DNA of 64,000 nucleotides from Pseudophaeobacter sp. Its GTDB lineage: Bacteria > Pseudomonadota > Alphaproteobacteria > Rhodobacterales > Rhodobacteraceae. The notes under the pieces are model-generated. The model searched no databases. It was not told the DNA's origin and was given only the letters and a program-made list of their open reading frames with translations. Shown here one piece after another: positions 1-8,518 of the stretch. A program made the translations under genes and the position numbers. The stretch's first letter is position 1, and each line of letters starts with the position of its first letter. The stretch lies in contig JALUXC010000017.1 in NCBI GenBank assembly GCA_027019165.1, forward strand, positions 310,001-374,000, in the 5' to 3' direction.

Positions 1-1
1 G

Positions 2-1603
2 ACACCGCTTTTGGGGCACTATTTCTTCAAAGTCGGCACAGGCGGCGGAGGCGACGAATACGGCGGACTGATCTTCCGGGCCTATGGCGCCATCCTGCGC
101 CTGGCGCTGAAGCTACGTTGGCTTGTGGTTGTAGGGTTGGTGGTGCTGACGGCGGCCTGCTATGTGGGCTTTGGCCAAGTGAAGCAGGCTTTCTTCCCGG
201 ATTCCAATACGCCTTTGTTCTTTGCCCACCTCAAGCTGCCGCAGGGGACATCAATCGACACAACCTCCCGGCAGCTCAGCGTGATCGAGGACTGGCTGTC
301 AAAGCGGGATGATGTGGTCTCGACCTCAGCATTCGTGGGACAGGGGGCCACCCGCTTCATGCTGACCTATTCGGCTGAGAAAGCGAATCCAAGCTACGGG
401 CATCTGATCATTCGGGCGCCCAGCCTGGAGGCGATTCCAGCTTTGCAGGCGGATCTCGAGGCCTTTGGAGCAGAGGCCCTGCCAGAAGCTGAATTCCGCA
501 CCAAACGGCTGGTCTTTGGCCCGGGCGGCGGCGATCCGATCCAGGTGCGTTTTTCGGGCCCGGATCCAAAGGTGCTGCGCCAGCTTGGCGAAGAGGCCAT
601 GGCCCGTCTCAAGCAAAGCTCGGACGATATCCTGAGCGTGCGTCACAACTGGCGAGAGCAGGAACTTGTCCTGCAACCCATCTACGCAACAGACCGTGCT
701 CAGACCGCCGGTATCGCGCGGGAGGATATCGCGGATGCCATGCAGTTTGCCACCGATGGGATCACTGCGGGTGTCTTCCGCGAGCGGGACCGCCTGATCC
801 CGATCATCATTCGCCGTTCTCCAGACGATCACTCCAACATCATGGATCAGCTGGTGTTCTCATCCTCGTCGGGAGGTTTCTTGCCTTTGGAGCAGATGAT
901 CGATGGGGTCGATGTTCAGGTTCAAAACACGCTGGTTCATCGCCGCGACCGCGTCTTCACGCTGACCGTTGGAGCTGATATTTCGGCTGATGTGACGGCG
1001 GCCACCGTCTTTGGGCAGATCCAATCCAGTATAGAGAGCATGGAGCTGCCGCTCGGCTATCAGATGGAATGGGGCGGGGAGCATGAAAACTCTGCCGAGG
1101 CAAATGAAAGCCTAGGGGCTCAGTTGCCGGTCTCGTTGTTGATCATGGTGTTGATTTCGGTGCTGCTGTTCAATGCGATCCGCCAGCCGGTGATCATCTG
1201 GCTTCTGGTCCCGATGTCCGTCAACGGTGTGGTGATCGGCCTTTTGGGGTCTGGCATGCCATTCACCTTTACCGCGCTTCTGGGTCTGCTGAGCCTTTCG
1301 GGCATGCTGATCAAGAACGGTATCGTGCTGGTGGAGGAAATCGATCTGGTGCGGGCCGAGGGGCGTCCGCTGCGCAAGGCCATTGTCGAGGCGTCGGTCT
1401 CGCGTCTGCGGCCGGTGATGCTGGCGGCGGTGACAACCATCCTTGGCATGTTGCCGCTCCTTGGTGACGCCTTCTTTGTCTCGATGGCGATCACGATCAT
1501 GGGTGGTCTGGCCTTTGCAACAATCCTGACCCTTGTTGCTGCGCCGGTCTTCTACCTGATCTTCTTTGCGCGCGATGAAAAACGGGAAGCGGCAGCCGCC
1601 TGA
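2..1603 (+). CDS. RND efflux transporter permease, C-terminal half (5' end outside window)
   Basis: Inner-membrane pump subunit of the AcrB/HAE1 RND superfamily, which exports substrates using the proton gradient. The reading frame is open from base 2 (T-P-L-L-G-H-Y), so the gene begins upstream and only about half is visible. Seen in order: a membrane segment starting near LRWLVVVGLVVL (equivalent to TM7), a long periplasmic part (PFFPDSNTP-like FFPDSNTPLFF region, then the second porter/docking portion), and a C-terminal block of five hydrophobic helices with the RND-typical G-x-L-x-L-x-G-M-L-I-K-N-G-I-V-L-V-E-E stretch. It ends in a short charged tail. A strong terminator follows 28 bases after the stop. 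Substrate cannot be inferred. Confidence 0.92.
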   Translation, partial: TPLLGHYFFKVGTGGGGDEYGGLIFRAYGAILRLALKLRWLVVVGLVVLTAACYVGFGQVKQAFFPDSNTPLFFAHLKLPQGTSIDTTSRQLSVIEDWLSKRDDVVSTSAFVGQGATRFMLTYSAEKANPSYGHLIIRAPSLEAIPALQADLEAFGAEALPEAEFRTKRLVFGPGGGDPIQVRFSGPDPKVLRQLGEEAMARLKQSSDDILSVRHNWREQELVLQPIYATDRAQTAGIAREDIADAMQFATDGITAGVFRERDRLIPIIIRRSPDDHSNIMDQLVFSSSSGGFLPLEQMIDGVDVQVQNTLVHRRDRVFTLTVGADISADVTAATVFGQIQSSIESMELPLGYQMEWGGEHENSAEANESLGAQLPVSLLIMVLISVLLFNAIRQPVIIWLLVPMSVNGVVIGLLGSGMPFTFTALLGLLSLSGMLIKNGIVLVEEIDLVRAEGRPLRKAIVEASVSRLRPVMLAAVTTILGMLPLLGDAFFVSMAITIMGGLAFATILTLVAAPVFYLIFFARDEKREAAAA

Positions 1604-1630
1604 GGGCAGGGAACACGGCTGTTCACTTCG

Positions 1631-1664
1631 AAATGGCCCCGGCGTGTGTCGGGGCCATTTTTTT
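1631..1664 (+). terminator. Rho-independent terminator of the RND gene
   Basis: Perfect 11-bp stem, AAATGGCCCCG (1631-1641) against CGGGGCCATTT (1650-1660), 8-base loop, followed by TTTT. It lies 28 bp past the RND stop codon. Confidence 0.85.
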
Positions 1665-1679
1665 GACTGCCCCTAGCCT

Positions 1680-1754
1680 TTAGATCAGCGGAACAAAGGG
1701 CACATCACAGGCAGATAGGGCGGCAAGAGCCGCAAGGACAACGAACAGGCGCAT
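1680..1754 (-). CDS. Very small lipoprotein (24 aa)
   Basis: Short frame on the minus strand encoding 24 residues. The first 16 are MRLFVVLAALAALSAC: one Arg, a hydrophobic core and a lipobox L-S-A-C with the Cys at position 16. Only eight residues follow the modified Cys (DVPFVPLI). If real, the mature product would be a lipidated nonapeptide with an Asp at +2. An AGGGAG ribosome-binding site sits 8 bases before the ATG (reading leftward from about 1770). A possible promoter, TTGACC-N17-TCTTCT, lies further upstream at roughly 1790-1820 on the same strand but is weak. The frame is convergent with the RND gene. I cannot assign a function; entericidin-like or membrane-anchored regulatory peptides are possible by analogy only. 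Confidence 0.6.
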   Translation of the reverse strand: MRLFVVLAALAALSACDVPFVPLI

Positions 1755-1924
1755 TTGGGAAGCTCCCTATGAGGTTGGCACATGGCAGAAGACCGCAAAG
1801 AGAGATCCGGGTCAAATCTCGCGGCTCTCGCATCAGTGTATTTGTCGTTATTAAAAACTTATGCAAACAATGGTATGCAAATTCCGAGCGTGCGAAGGTT
1901 CATCAACCGGCGAGGGAGATCCCA

Positions 1925-2803
1925 ATGAATCCCAGTAAGCATAAGTGTTTAAGTGTCTCGTTCCTGTCAACTATTCTGCTCTGTGCAGGATCGACGCTCT
2001 GGGCTGCTTCGGATGGCGCCCATAGCGTCGATGACACAGTGATCGCCGAGCAGCGGCGGAGCCTTGCGGAAAATACCCTGTTTGCAGGCTACGGGCCGCA
2101 GTCGCCAAGGAACATCGACAGTCGAAGCGGCAGCAACCACGTTCAGTTCGAGGCGGCGCCTCCCTCAACGGAGATGAACCTGTGCAACATCCACTTTCAT
2201 GAAAGCGCAGAGCATCGCGGCGGCGAGTTCACCGCCTATGCCGGGAACGGCGATGGGCATGGCTACGGCACGGGTTTCAAATACTCGGGTGAATTGAGCG
2301 TTGCGGAGACTGCGCCTCTCTCAGAGCCTATCGCACAAACCGCGCATGGCAGCCTTGAACCGGGTGATACCATCGAGGTCCACTACGTCTACACCACCGC
2401 TCGGGTTGATCCGGGGCCAACCCTGGGATCTTGCCTCAGCGAGGCGATCAAGAACCCACAGCTGAGGGTCGAGGCGCAAGTGTTTGTGCTGGTAAATGAC
2501 GAAGAGGCGCTGGATTTCACCAAGCTGACCCGCCTGCAAAAGGTGGGCGGCCTGACGCAGGCAATCAACATTCCCACCGATACCGGCCGCCCCGTAGAAT
2601 ATGCCGGCTCCACCACCGGGCCGGGCTACAACGAAAAGGGCTCTCCCTTTCAGGTGACATGGTCTGTGCGCCCAAAGGTGGCCAAGGTCAGCATCCAGTC
2701 GGTGGCTCGGTGGCTCGCGTATAATCCCTTTGACGAGGACCACGCCCACGGCGTGCGAAATCTTGTCATCAACCCGGATCTGTTGTCGAATATCGGCAGG
2801 TAG
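1925..2803 (+). CDS. Delta-class (CA-like) carbonic anhydrase, exported
   Basis: Predicted 292-residue exported protein. The ATG at 1925 is preferred over upstream starts because GGGAGA lies 6-8 bases before it and the first 27 residues form a signal peptide (K-rich start, hydrophobic core, cleavage near TLWA-A). The centre carries N-L-C-N-I-H-F-H-E-S-A-E-H-R-G-G-E-F, which matches the zinc-ligand block H-x-H-x(3)-E-H of delta carbonic anhydrases, followed by the glycine-rich AGNGDGHGYGTG. A third region has E-V-H-Y-V-Y-T, where delta enzymes place another metal-ligand His. Known members interconvert CO2 and bicarbonate; this one would act in the periplasm or outside. A conserved tail NPFDEDHAHGVR is visible. 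Family identification rests on remembered motifs, not on an alignment. Confidence 0.75.
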   Translation: MNPSKHKCLSVSFLSTILLCAGSTLWAASDGAHSVDDTVIAEQRRSLAENTLFAGYGPQSPRNIDSRSGSNHVQFEAAPPSTEMNLCNIHFHESAEHRGGEFTAYAGNGDGHGYGTGFKYSGELSVAETAPLSEPIAQTAHGSLEPGDTIEVHYVYTTARVDPGPTLGSCLSEAIKNPQLRVEAQVFVLVNDEEALDFTKLTRLQKVGGLTQAINIPTDTGRPVEYAGSTTGPGYNEKGSPFQVTWSVRPKVAKVSIQSVARWLAYNPFDEDHAHGVRNLVINPDLLSNIGR

Positions 2804-2909
2804 AAACTGACGAGATATCCGGTTCCAAGGTCGAACCTGTTGCGGGTGCTGTGAAATCCTGTGGTTCTTATTCTAGGGACGCTCGGAAGCTCATCGGATC
2901 TGGAAAAGA

Positions 2910-3398
2910 ATGAACCACTCAGACGATTTCATTGACCGCGAAGCCCGGGACAGGGCTTCGCAGATCATGCGTGATTTCATCTCTGGCAAAATCTCAAATG
3001 ACGCCTTTGCTGACGCTTGCCCCAGAACGGAGGATCGCGCGGTGTATGCCATCTGGGATACGGCCTGGCTGTTTTACGATGACTTCAAAGAACATCGTCT
3101 GGCCGGTCGGTATCGGCTTTCACCCGAGCAGAAACGCGCCTGCGTGCGTTGGATCCTCTTCTTGCATAGTGACCTTCCATATGTGTGGCCAGACATTCGT
3201 TTCCCAGGAGCAGATCCCGCCGCCCGCGTCGAGCCGAGCATCATTCGGCGGTTCCTCTCCTCCTTGAATGCCATTGGTCCAGAGCGCGCAGCCGAATTCC
3301 TGTCGGCTGGACATTACCCAGTCTGGCCATTTCAAAAGAAGGCCGACTACAAGCGAAGCCTGAATGCCCCGAGGTTGCTCGCAGGGCGCAGAGGATAG
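2910..3398 (+). CDS. Unknown 162-aa cytoplasmic protein
   Basis: Not recognised. Composition is soluble and charged, with no signal peptide or membrane segment. The N-terminal half is helical (DREARDRASQIMRDFISGKISNDAF). A Trp-rich middle follows (IWDTAWLFYDDF, RWILFLHSDLPYVWPDIRFPG), and the end has the aromatic motif Y-P-V-W-P-F-Q-K-K-A-D-Y. GC content is a little below that of the neighbours. The gene stands alone, 106 bp after the carbonic anhydrase. No strong ribosome-binding site is present (GGAAAAGA just before the ATG). Confidence 0.65.
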   Translation: MNHSDDFIDREARDRASQIMRDFISGKISNDAFADACPRTEDRAVYAIWDTAWLFYDDFKEHRLAGRYRLSPEQKRACVRWILFLHSDLPYVWPDIRFPGADPAARVEPSIIRRFLSSLNAIGPERAAEFLSAGHYPVWPFQKKADYKRSLNAPRLLAGRRG

Positions 3399-3516
3399 TC
3401 AAACCTGTTGTTGAGCAGGGGCCTGAACCAGCCTTTTCTTTCTTTGTCTTTACGGTTTCTAGACGCCTGCCGTGAATATTTGCGCGGAAGCATTTGCCTA
3501 GAAAGGGAAGAAAAGC

Positions 3517-4707
3517 TTGCTGCAAGACCACGGGCCTATGGCTGTTGAAACCGCCCCTCATCATGTTGTTCAAGATATTGCGCAACTTATGGAAACTGCA
3601 AAATCGACCCCTTTGACCGACGGAGGTCTGCGGACGTCTCAGATCCTGTCCGAGGTTCTTGAGCAGGATCCCCACCATCACGAGGCGCAGATCCTGAAAG
3701 AGAGACTGCACCAGATGTTCGTGCCGCGCTGGCATTTTCCCATGATGGCGGACAAGGCGCGCAACCGGGCCTATGCACAGGCCATCGAGGCCAAGGTGAA
3801 GCCTGGAGATATCGTGCTGGACATCGGTTGCGGGGCTGGCCTGACGGCCATGATGGCGGCGCGGGCGGGGGCCAAGCATGTCTATACTTGCGAGCAGCAA
3901 CCGCTCATTGCCGAAGCCGCAAAACAGGTCATTGCCGACAATGGGCTGAGCGACCGCGTCACCGTCATTTCCAAATGGTCGCATGAAATCGTGATTGGCG
4001 AAGACATGCCTGAGCCTGCGGATTTGGTGATTTCTGAAATCGTCGATACCGTCCTGCTGGGCGAGGGGGCGCTGGCAACGCTTACGCATGCCATGGGGGC
4101 GCTGGCCAAACCCGGTGCCCGTGCCATCCCTGAACGTGGAACGCTGATGGCGCAGCTGGTCGAAAGCGAAAACCTCGTGGCGCAGTGGCAGCCGCAAAAG
4201 GCCGAAGGCTTTGATATCAGCGCCTTTACACGTCTGGTGGATGTGGCGCAGATCACGCCGAACGACTTTGCAGCCTGCGACCTGCGTCCTCTTGGTCCGA
4301 CGGCGGATCTGTTTGCGTTTGATTTTGTCCGCCCCAATCTGAATCCCGCGCGCACTACCGAAGATCTGTTTTGCGTCGGAGCCGGAACCATTCATGCGGT
4401 CCTTGTCTGCTTTGATATGGAGCTGGCACCGGGCATCTCGGTGACCAATGACATCTCGTCCGATGGCCACTGGGGACGTACCGCCTATCTCCTGGACACG
4501 CCGCGCGAGGTCAAATCGGGCGATTACCTGCGGGTGACCGCCCAACACGACACATCGCAGCTTAGCCTTTCCGTTCACGACATGCCTGTCTGCGCAGAGG
4601 ATACCGAAAGTACCGCCGCCTGGATGTCGCGTGCCGAAGAAGCTCGAAAAATGCTGCAGGGGCGCAACACTGCAACCGGGCGGTCTTTTGGCAGCCACGT
4701 TGCCTAA
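3517..4707 (+). CDS. SAM-dependent methyltransferase of the protein arginine methyltransferase type
   Basis: 396 residues. Residues about 95-210 form a Rossmann methyltransferase: motif I VLDIGCGAG, post-I acidic Y-T-C-E, and an S-E-I-V-D-T-x-L-L-G-E-G segment resembling the two-glutamate loop of PRMTs, which holds the arginine substrate. The C-terminal half is a beta-rich region, also as in PRMT5/7-type enzymes. The N-terminal 90 residues are helical. The TTG at 3517 is chosen because AAAGGGAAG ends 6 bases before it; an ATG at 3538 has no clear ribosome-binding site. Likely cytoplasmic; the substrate protein is unknown. It faces carB with a shared terminator between them. A small-molecule methyltransferase using the same fold cannot be excluded. 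Confidence 0.75.
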   Translation: MLQDHGPMAVETAPHHVVQDIAQLMETAKSTPLTDGGLRTSQILSEVLEQDPHHHEAQILKERLHQMFVPRWHFPMMADKARNRAYAQAIEAKVKPGDIVLDIGCGAGLTAMMAARAGAKHVYTCEQQPLIAEAAKQVIADNGLSDRVTVISKWSHEIVIGEDMPEPADLVISEIVDTVLLGEGALATLTHAMGALAKPGARAIPERGTLMAQLVESENLVAQWQPQKAEGFDISAFTRLVDVAQITPNDFAACDLRPLGPTADLFAFDFVRPNLNPARTTEDLFCVGAGTIHAVLVCFDMELAPGISVTNDISSDGHWGRTAYLLDTPREVKSGDYLRVTAQHDTSQLSLSVHDMPVCAEDTESTAAWMSRAEEARKMLQGRNTATGRSFGSHVA

Positions 4708-4736
4708 GGCTCTCGGCTCCCCAATGCTCGAATAAT

Positions 4737-4768
4737 AAAAGCCCCGGAACCTGTCCGGGGCTTTTTTC
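4737..4768. terminator. Bidirectional terminator between the methyltransferase gene and carB
   Basis: Stem AAAAGCCCCGG / CCGGGGCTTTT with loop aacctgt, flanked by A-rich sequence on the left and a T run on the right. It can therefore end transcription from both convergent genes. Confidence 0.85.
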
Positions 4769-4787
4769 TGAGCTTGTCTCTGGGGTC

Positions 4788-7700
4788 TTACCCTTGCAGG
4801 CTTTTGACCTGAACCTCGCCTTCGGCCTGCGCCTTGATCGCCAAAGCGGCAGCGTGGGCGGCGGCGGCGGTGGTGAAGTAAGGGATCTTATCATAAAGCG
4901 CGACCGAGCGCATTTCCTTGCTGTCCTCGACCGCCTGGGTGCCTTCAGTGGTGTTCATCAGGATCTGCACGTGCCCGTCTTTCAAGAGGTCCACCACATG
5001 CGGGCGACCCTCATAGACCTTGTTGACGCCCTCGCAAGGCACGCCGTGGCCGTCCAGCCAGGATTTGGTGCCGCCGGTGGCGACAAGGGTAAAGCCTTGC
5101 TCTACAAGGATCTTTGCGGCCTCCAGCATTGTGGCGCCCTTGTCGGCATCCTTGATGGAGATGAAGGCGCGCCCTTCTGAGGGTAGCACCATGCCCGCGC
5201 CCATCTGCGCCTTGAGGAAGGCCCCTGCAAAGGAGCGATCCCAGCCCATCACCTCGCCAGTGGAGCGCATTTCCGGGCCAAGAATAGTGTCGACGCCGGG
5301 GAAACGGGCAAAGGGCAGTACTGCCTCCTTGACCGAGAACCACGGCATATCGGGATCGGCCAGCGTCATCGGGTCAGCCATGGGCACGTCCACGTCATAG
5401 CCCGCATCGGGTTCATAGGGGGCACGCTGCGGGAAGGCAGAGAGTTTCTCACCCGCCATGACGCGGGCCGCGATTGAGGCGATGGCGCTGTCTGTGGCCT
5501 TGGCCACAAAGGGCACGGTACGGCTTGCACGCGGGTTCACTTCGATCAGGAAAATCTCGCCATCCTTGATCGCGAATTGCACGTTCATCAGGCCGACCAC
5601 ATTCAGCGCCTTGGCCAGCGCGTGGGTCTGAGTCTTGATCTCTGCGATCACGTCTTTGGACAGGGAGTAGGGCGGCAGGGAACAGGCACTGTCGCCCGAG
5701 TGCACGCCGGCCTCTTCGATGTGCTGCATGATGCCAGCCACATGCACATCTGTACCGTCGCAGATCGCATCCACGTCCAGTTCGACCGCACCCGCCAGAT
5801 AGCTGTCGAGCAGGACAGGGCTGTCGCCGGACACCACCACGGCCTCGGCGATATAGCGTTTGAGCTGATCCATGTCGCGCACGATCTCCATCGCGCGCCC
5901 ACCCAGAACGTAGGAGGGGCGGATCACCAGCGGGAAGCCAATTTCCTTTGCGATTTCCAGCGCCTGTTCATCGGTGGAGGCAATACCGTTGTGCGGCTGC
6001 TTGAGGCCCAGTTTGTTGACCAGATCCTGGAAGCGTTCGCGGTCTTCGGCCAGGTCGATGGCGTCAGGCGTGGTGCCGAGGATCGGTATGCCTTCGTCCT
6101 GCAGGGCATTCGCCAGTTTCAGCGGTGTCTGACCGCCGAACTGCACGATGACGCCATGCAGGGTGCCGTTCTCCTGTTCGGCGCGCAGGATCTCCATCAC
6201 GTGCTCAAAGGTGAGCGGTTCAAAGTACAGCCGGTCCGAGGTGTCATAGTCGGTCGACACGGTCTCCGGGTTGCAGTTGATCATGATGGTTTCATAACCG
6301 GCATCCGTCAGCGCATAGCAGGCGTGGCAGCAGCAGTAGTCGAACTCGATCCCCTGGCCGATCCGGTTCGGGCCTCCGCCGAGGATCACCACCTTTTTGC
6401 GGTCCGAGGGGCGCGCCTCGCATTCCACTTCGCCCATCATCGGGGTTTCATAGGTGGAGTACATATAGGGGGTCTGCGCTTCGAATTCGGCGGCGCAGGT
6501 ATCGATCCGCTTGAAGACAGCGTTGACGCCGAGGTTCTGACGCGCGCGGCGCACGTTGTCCTCGTCGCGGCCCGTCAGCTTGCCAAGGCGCGCATCGGTA
6601 AAGCCGAGCATCTTGAGCGCGCGCAGGCCTTCTTCGCGCATTGGCAGGCCTTCCTTGCGCACCTTGCGCTCGGCGTCGACGATTTCGCGGATCCGGGCGA
6701 GAAACCAGGGGTCGAACTTGGTCACGCCCTGGATCTCATCATCGCTGAGGCCGTGACGCATGGCTTGCGCGATGGTGCGCATCCGGTCCGGGGTCTGCTG
6801 GCTGATCGCTTTGATCACTGCGGCCTTGTCATCACCGTTGGCCTCATCCCAAAGACCCACAGTCATGCCGGGGATCTCGACCTCGTCAAATCCGGTGAGG
6901 CCCGATTCCATCGAGGCGAGCGCCTTTTGCATGCTTTCGTGGATGGTGCGGCCTATGGCCATTGCTTCGCCCACGGATTTCATTGCGGTGGTGAGGTAGG
7001 GCTCGGAGCCGGGGAATTTCTCAAAAGCGAATTTCGGGATCTTGGTGACGACATAGTCGATGGAGGGTTCAAAGGACGCCGGGGTCACCCCGGTGATGTC
7101 ATTGTCCAGCTCATCAAGCGTATAGCCGACCGCCAGCTTTGCGGCGATCTTTGCAATCGGGAAGCCGGTCGCCTTGGAGGCCAGCGCGGAGGAGCGGCTG
7201 ACGCGCGGGTTCATCTCGATCACCACCATGCGGCCATCGGCGGGGTTCACCGCCCACTGTACATTGGAGCCGCCGGTTTCCACGCCGATCTCGCGCAGCA
7301 CCTCGATCGAGGCGGTGCGCATCATCTGGTATTCCTTGTCGGTCAGCGTGAGGGCTGGGGCCACGGTGATCGAATCACCGGTGTGTACGCCCATGGGATC
7401 GACGTTCTCGATCGAGCAGACGATGATCGCATTGTCCGCCTTGTCGCGGACCACTTCCATCTCATATTCTTTCCAGCCCAAAAGACTCTCGTCCACCAGG
7501 ATCTGGTTCACGGGCGATGCATCCATGCCAGAGCGACAGTAGTGGATATAGTCCTCACGGTTGTAGGCCACACCGCCGCCGGTCCCGCCCAGAGTAAAGG
7601 CCGGGCGGATGATGGCAGGCAGGCCGACCTCGTCCAGCGCGTCGAGCGCCAGTTGAACGCCTGCCTCCAGATCGGCTGAGCCATTGTCTCGGGTGGGGGC

Positions 7701-8150
7701 GGTGATGATCGTGGCGCGCGGATTTTCCAGCCCCAGACGATCCATCGCCTCGCGGAACAGTTTGCGGTCTTCTGCCATTTCAATGGCTTCGCGCTTGGCA
7801 CCGATCATTTCGACGCCAAATTTCTCCAGCACGCCCATCTCTTCGAGCGCAAGAGAGGTGTTCAAACCTGTCTGCCCGCCCATGGTCGGCAAAAGTGCGT
7901 CAGGGCGCTCTTTTTCGATGATCTTGGCGACAACTTCGGGCGTGATCGGCTCGATATAGGTGGCGTCTGCCAGACCCGGATCGGTCATGATCGTCGCAGG
8001 GTTGGAGTTCACCAGAATGACCCGGTAGCCCTCTTCGCGCAGCGCCTTACAGGCCTGAGCACCGGAATAGTCAAACTCACAGGCCTGCCCGATGATGATG
8101 GGCCCCGCACCAATGATCATGATCGACTGGATGTCGGTTCTTTTTGGCAT
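4788..8150 (-). CDS. carB: Carbamoyl-phosphate synthase large subunit
   Basis: 1120 residues, the normal length for CarB. It makes carbamoyl phosphate from bicarbonate, glutamine-derived ammonia and two ATP, for pyrimidine and arginine synthesis. The two homologous ATP-grasp halves are visible: the first opens with [21 protein letters not shown], the second with [20 protein letters not shown]. Each contains the carboxyphosphate/carbamate-domain signature (E-M-N-P-R-V-S-R-S and E-V-N-P-R-A-S-R-T). The C-terminal allosteric MGS-like domain (about 960-1100) includes [11 protein letters not shown] and I-L-M-N-T-T-E-G. The ATG is preceded by GGAAG. carA is not adjacent. It is divergent from aspS; both promoters are proposed below. 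argF in the same window uses its product. Confidence 0.98.
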   Translation of the reverse strand: MPKRTDIQSIMIIGAGPIIIGQACEFDYSGAQACKALREEGYRVILVNSNPATIMTDPGLADATYIEPITPEVVAKIIEKERPDALLPTMGGQTGLNTSLALEEMGVLEKFGVEMIGAKREAIEMAEDRKLFREAMDRLGLENPRATIITAPTRDNGSADLEAGVQLALDALDEVGLPAIIRPAFTLGGTGGGVAYNREDYIHYCRSGMDASPVNQILVDESLLGWKEYEMEVVRDKADNAIIVCSIENVDPMGVHTGDSITVAPALTLTDKEYQMMRTASIEVLREIGVETGGSNVQWAVNPADGRMVVIEMNPRVSRSSALASKATGFPIAKIAAKLAVGYTLDELDNDITGVTPASFEPSIDYVVTKIPKFAFEKFPGSEPYLTTAMKSVGEAMAIGRTIHESMQKALASMESGLTGFDEVEIPGMTVGLWDEANGDDKAAVIKAISQQTPDRMRTIAQAMRHGLSDDEIQGVTKFDPWFLARIREIVDAERKVRKEGLPMREEGLRALKMLGFTDARLGKLTGRDEDNVRRARQNLGVNAVFKRIDTCAAEFEAQTPYMYSTYETPMMGEVECEARPSDRKKVVILGGGPNRIGQGIEFDYCCCHACYALTDAGYETIMINCNPETVSTDYDTSDRLYFEPLTFEHVMEILRAEQENGTLHGVIVQFGGQTPLKLANALQDEGIPILGTTPDAIDLAEDRERFQDLVNKLGLKQPHNGIASTDEQALEIAKEIGFPLVIRPSYVLGGRAMEIVRDMDQLKRYIAEAVVVSGDSPVLLDSYLAGAVELDVDAICDGTDVHVAGIMQHIEEAGVHSGDSACSLPPYSLSKDVIAEIKTQTHALAKALNVVGLMNVQFAIKDGEIFLIEVNPRASRTVPFVAKATDSAIASIAARVMAGEKLSAFPQRAPYEPDAGYDVDVPMADPMTLADPDMPWFSVKEAVLPFARFPGVDTILGPEMRSTGEVMGWDRSFAGAFLKAQMGAGMVLPSEGRAFISIKDADKGATMLEAAKILVEQGFTLVATGGTKSWLDGHGVPCEGVNKVYEGRPHVVDLLKDGHVQILMNTTEGTQAVEDSKEMRSVALYDKIPYFTTAAAAHAAALAIKAQAEGEVQVKSLQG

Positions 8151-8226
8151 GGCCTGGCTTCCTTCGGTTGTGCGTGCGGAATATGGGTCGATTCACCGGG
8201 CGCCCCCAGCGCCCAAATTGTCCTGC

Positions 8227-8254
8227 GTTATAGGGACAGAGCGAAAAGGTGCAA
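8227..8254 (-). promoter_or_regulatory. Candidate sigma-70 promoter for carB
   Basis: Read on the minus strand: -35 TTGCAC, 16-bp spacer, -10 TATAAC, ending about 77 bp before the carB start. The whole carB-aspS gap (8151-8518, 368 bp) contains no credible gene; this element and the aspS promoter are the only signals I could see. Confidence 0.5.
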
Positions 8255-8425
8255 GGGGCAGATCAAAGGGGATCGGGACGGCGCTGCAATTTCCCGCTTT
8301 TGTCGCATGGATCCCACTTTGGCGCAAACCGGCCTCTCGTCGCTTTTGGGTGTCTTTGTGGGGGCCCCGCTGCGCTTGAAACGGCTGTTGGGCAGGGCGA
8401 AACCGGCTGTAGATGGCCTCAGCCC

Positions 8426-8454
8426 TTGACTTCCGCAGGCACAGAAGGTGTATC
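8426..8454 (+). promoter_or_regulatory. Candidate sigma-70 promoter for aspS
   Basis: -35 TTGACT (8426-8431), 17-bp spacer, -10 TGTATC (8449-8454), about 65 bp before the aspS start. Confidence 0.45.
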
Positions 8455-8518
8455 GGCGCAAAGCTATCGGAAGTCTTCCGACCCCAATTGCCCGTTTCAG
8501 CCGACAAGAGGCCAACCC

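Noticed and set aside
3241-4698. 485-codon minus-strand open frame
   Set aside because: Antisense to the PRMT-like gene; its product has the His/Arg/Gln-rich look of a GC-rich shadow frame and no recognisable domain.
5577-7679. 700-codon plus-strand open frame
   Set aside because: Lies antisense within carB; composition (His, Asp, Gly rich) follows from the reverse codons of a conserved gene.
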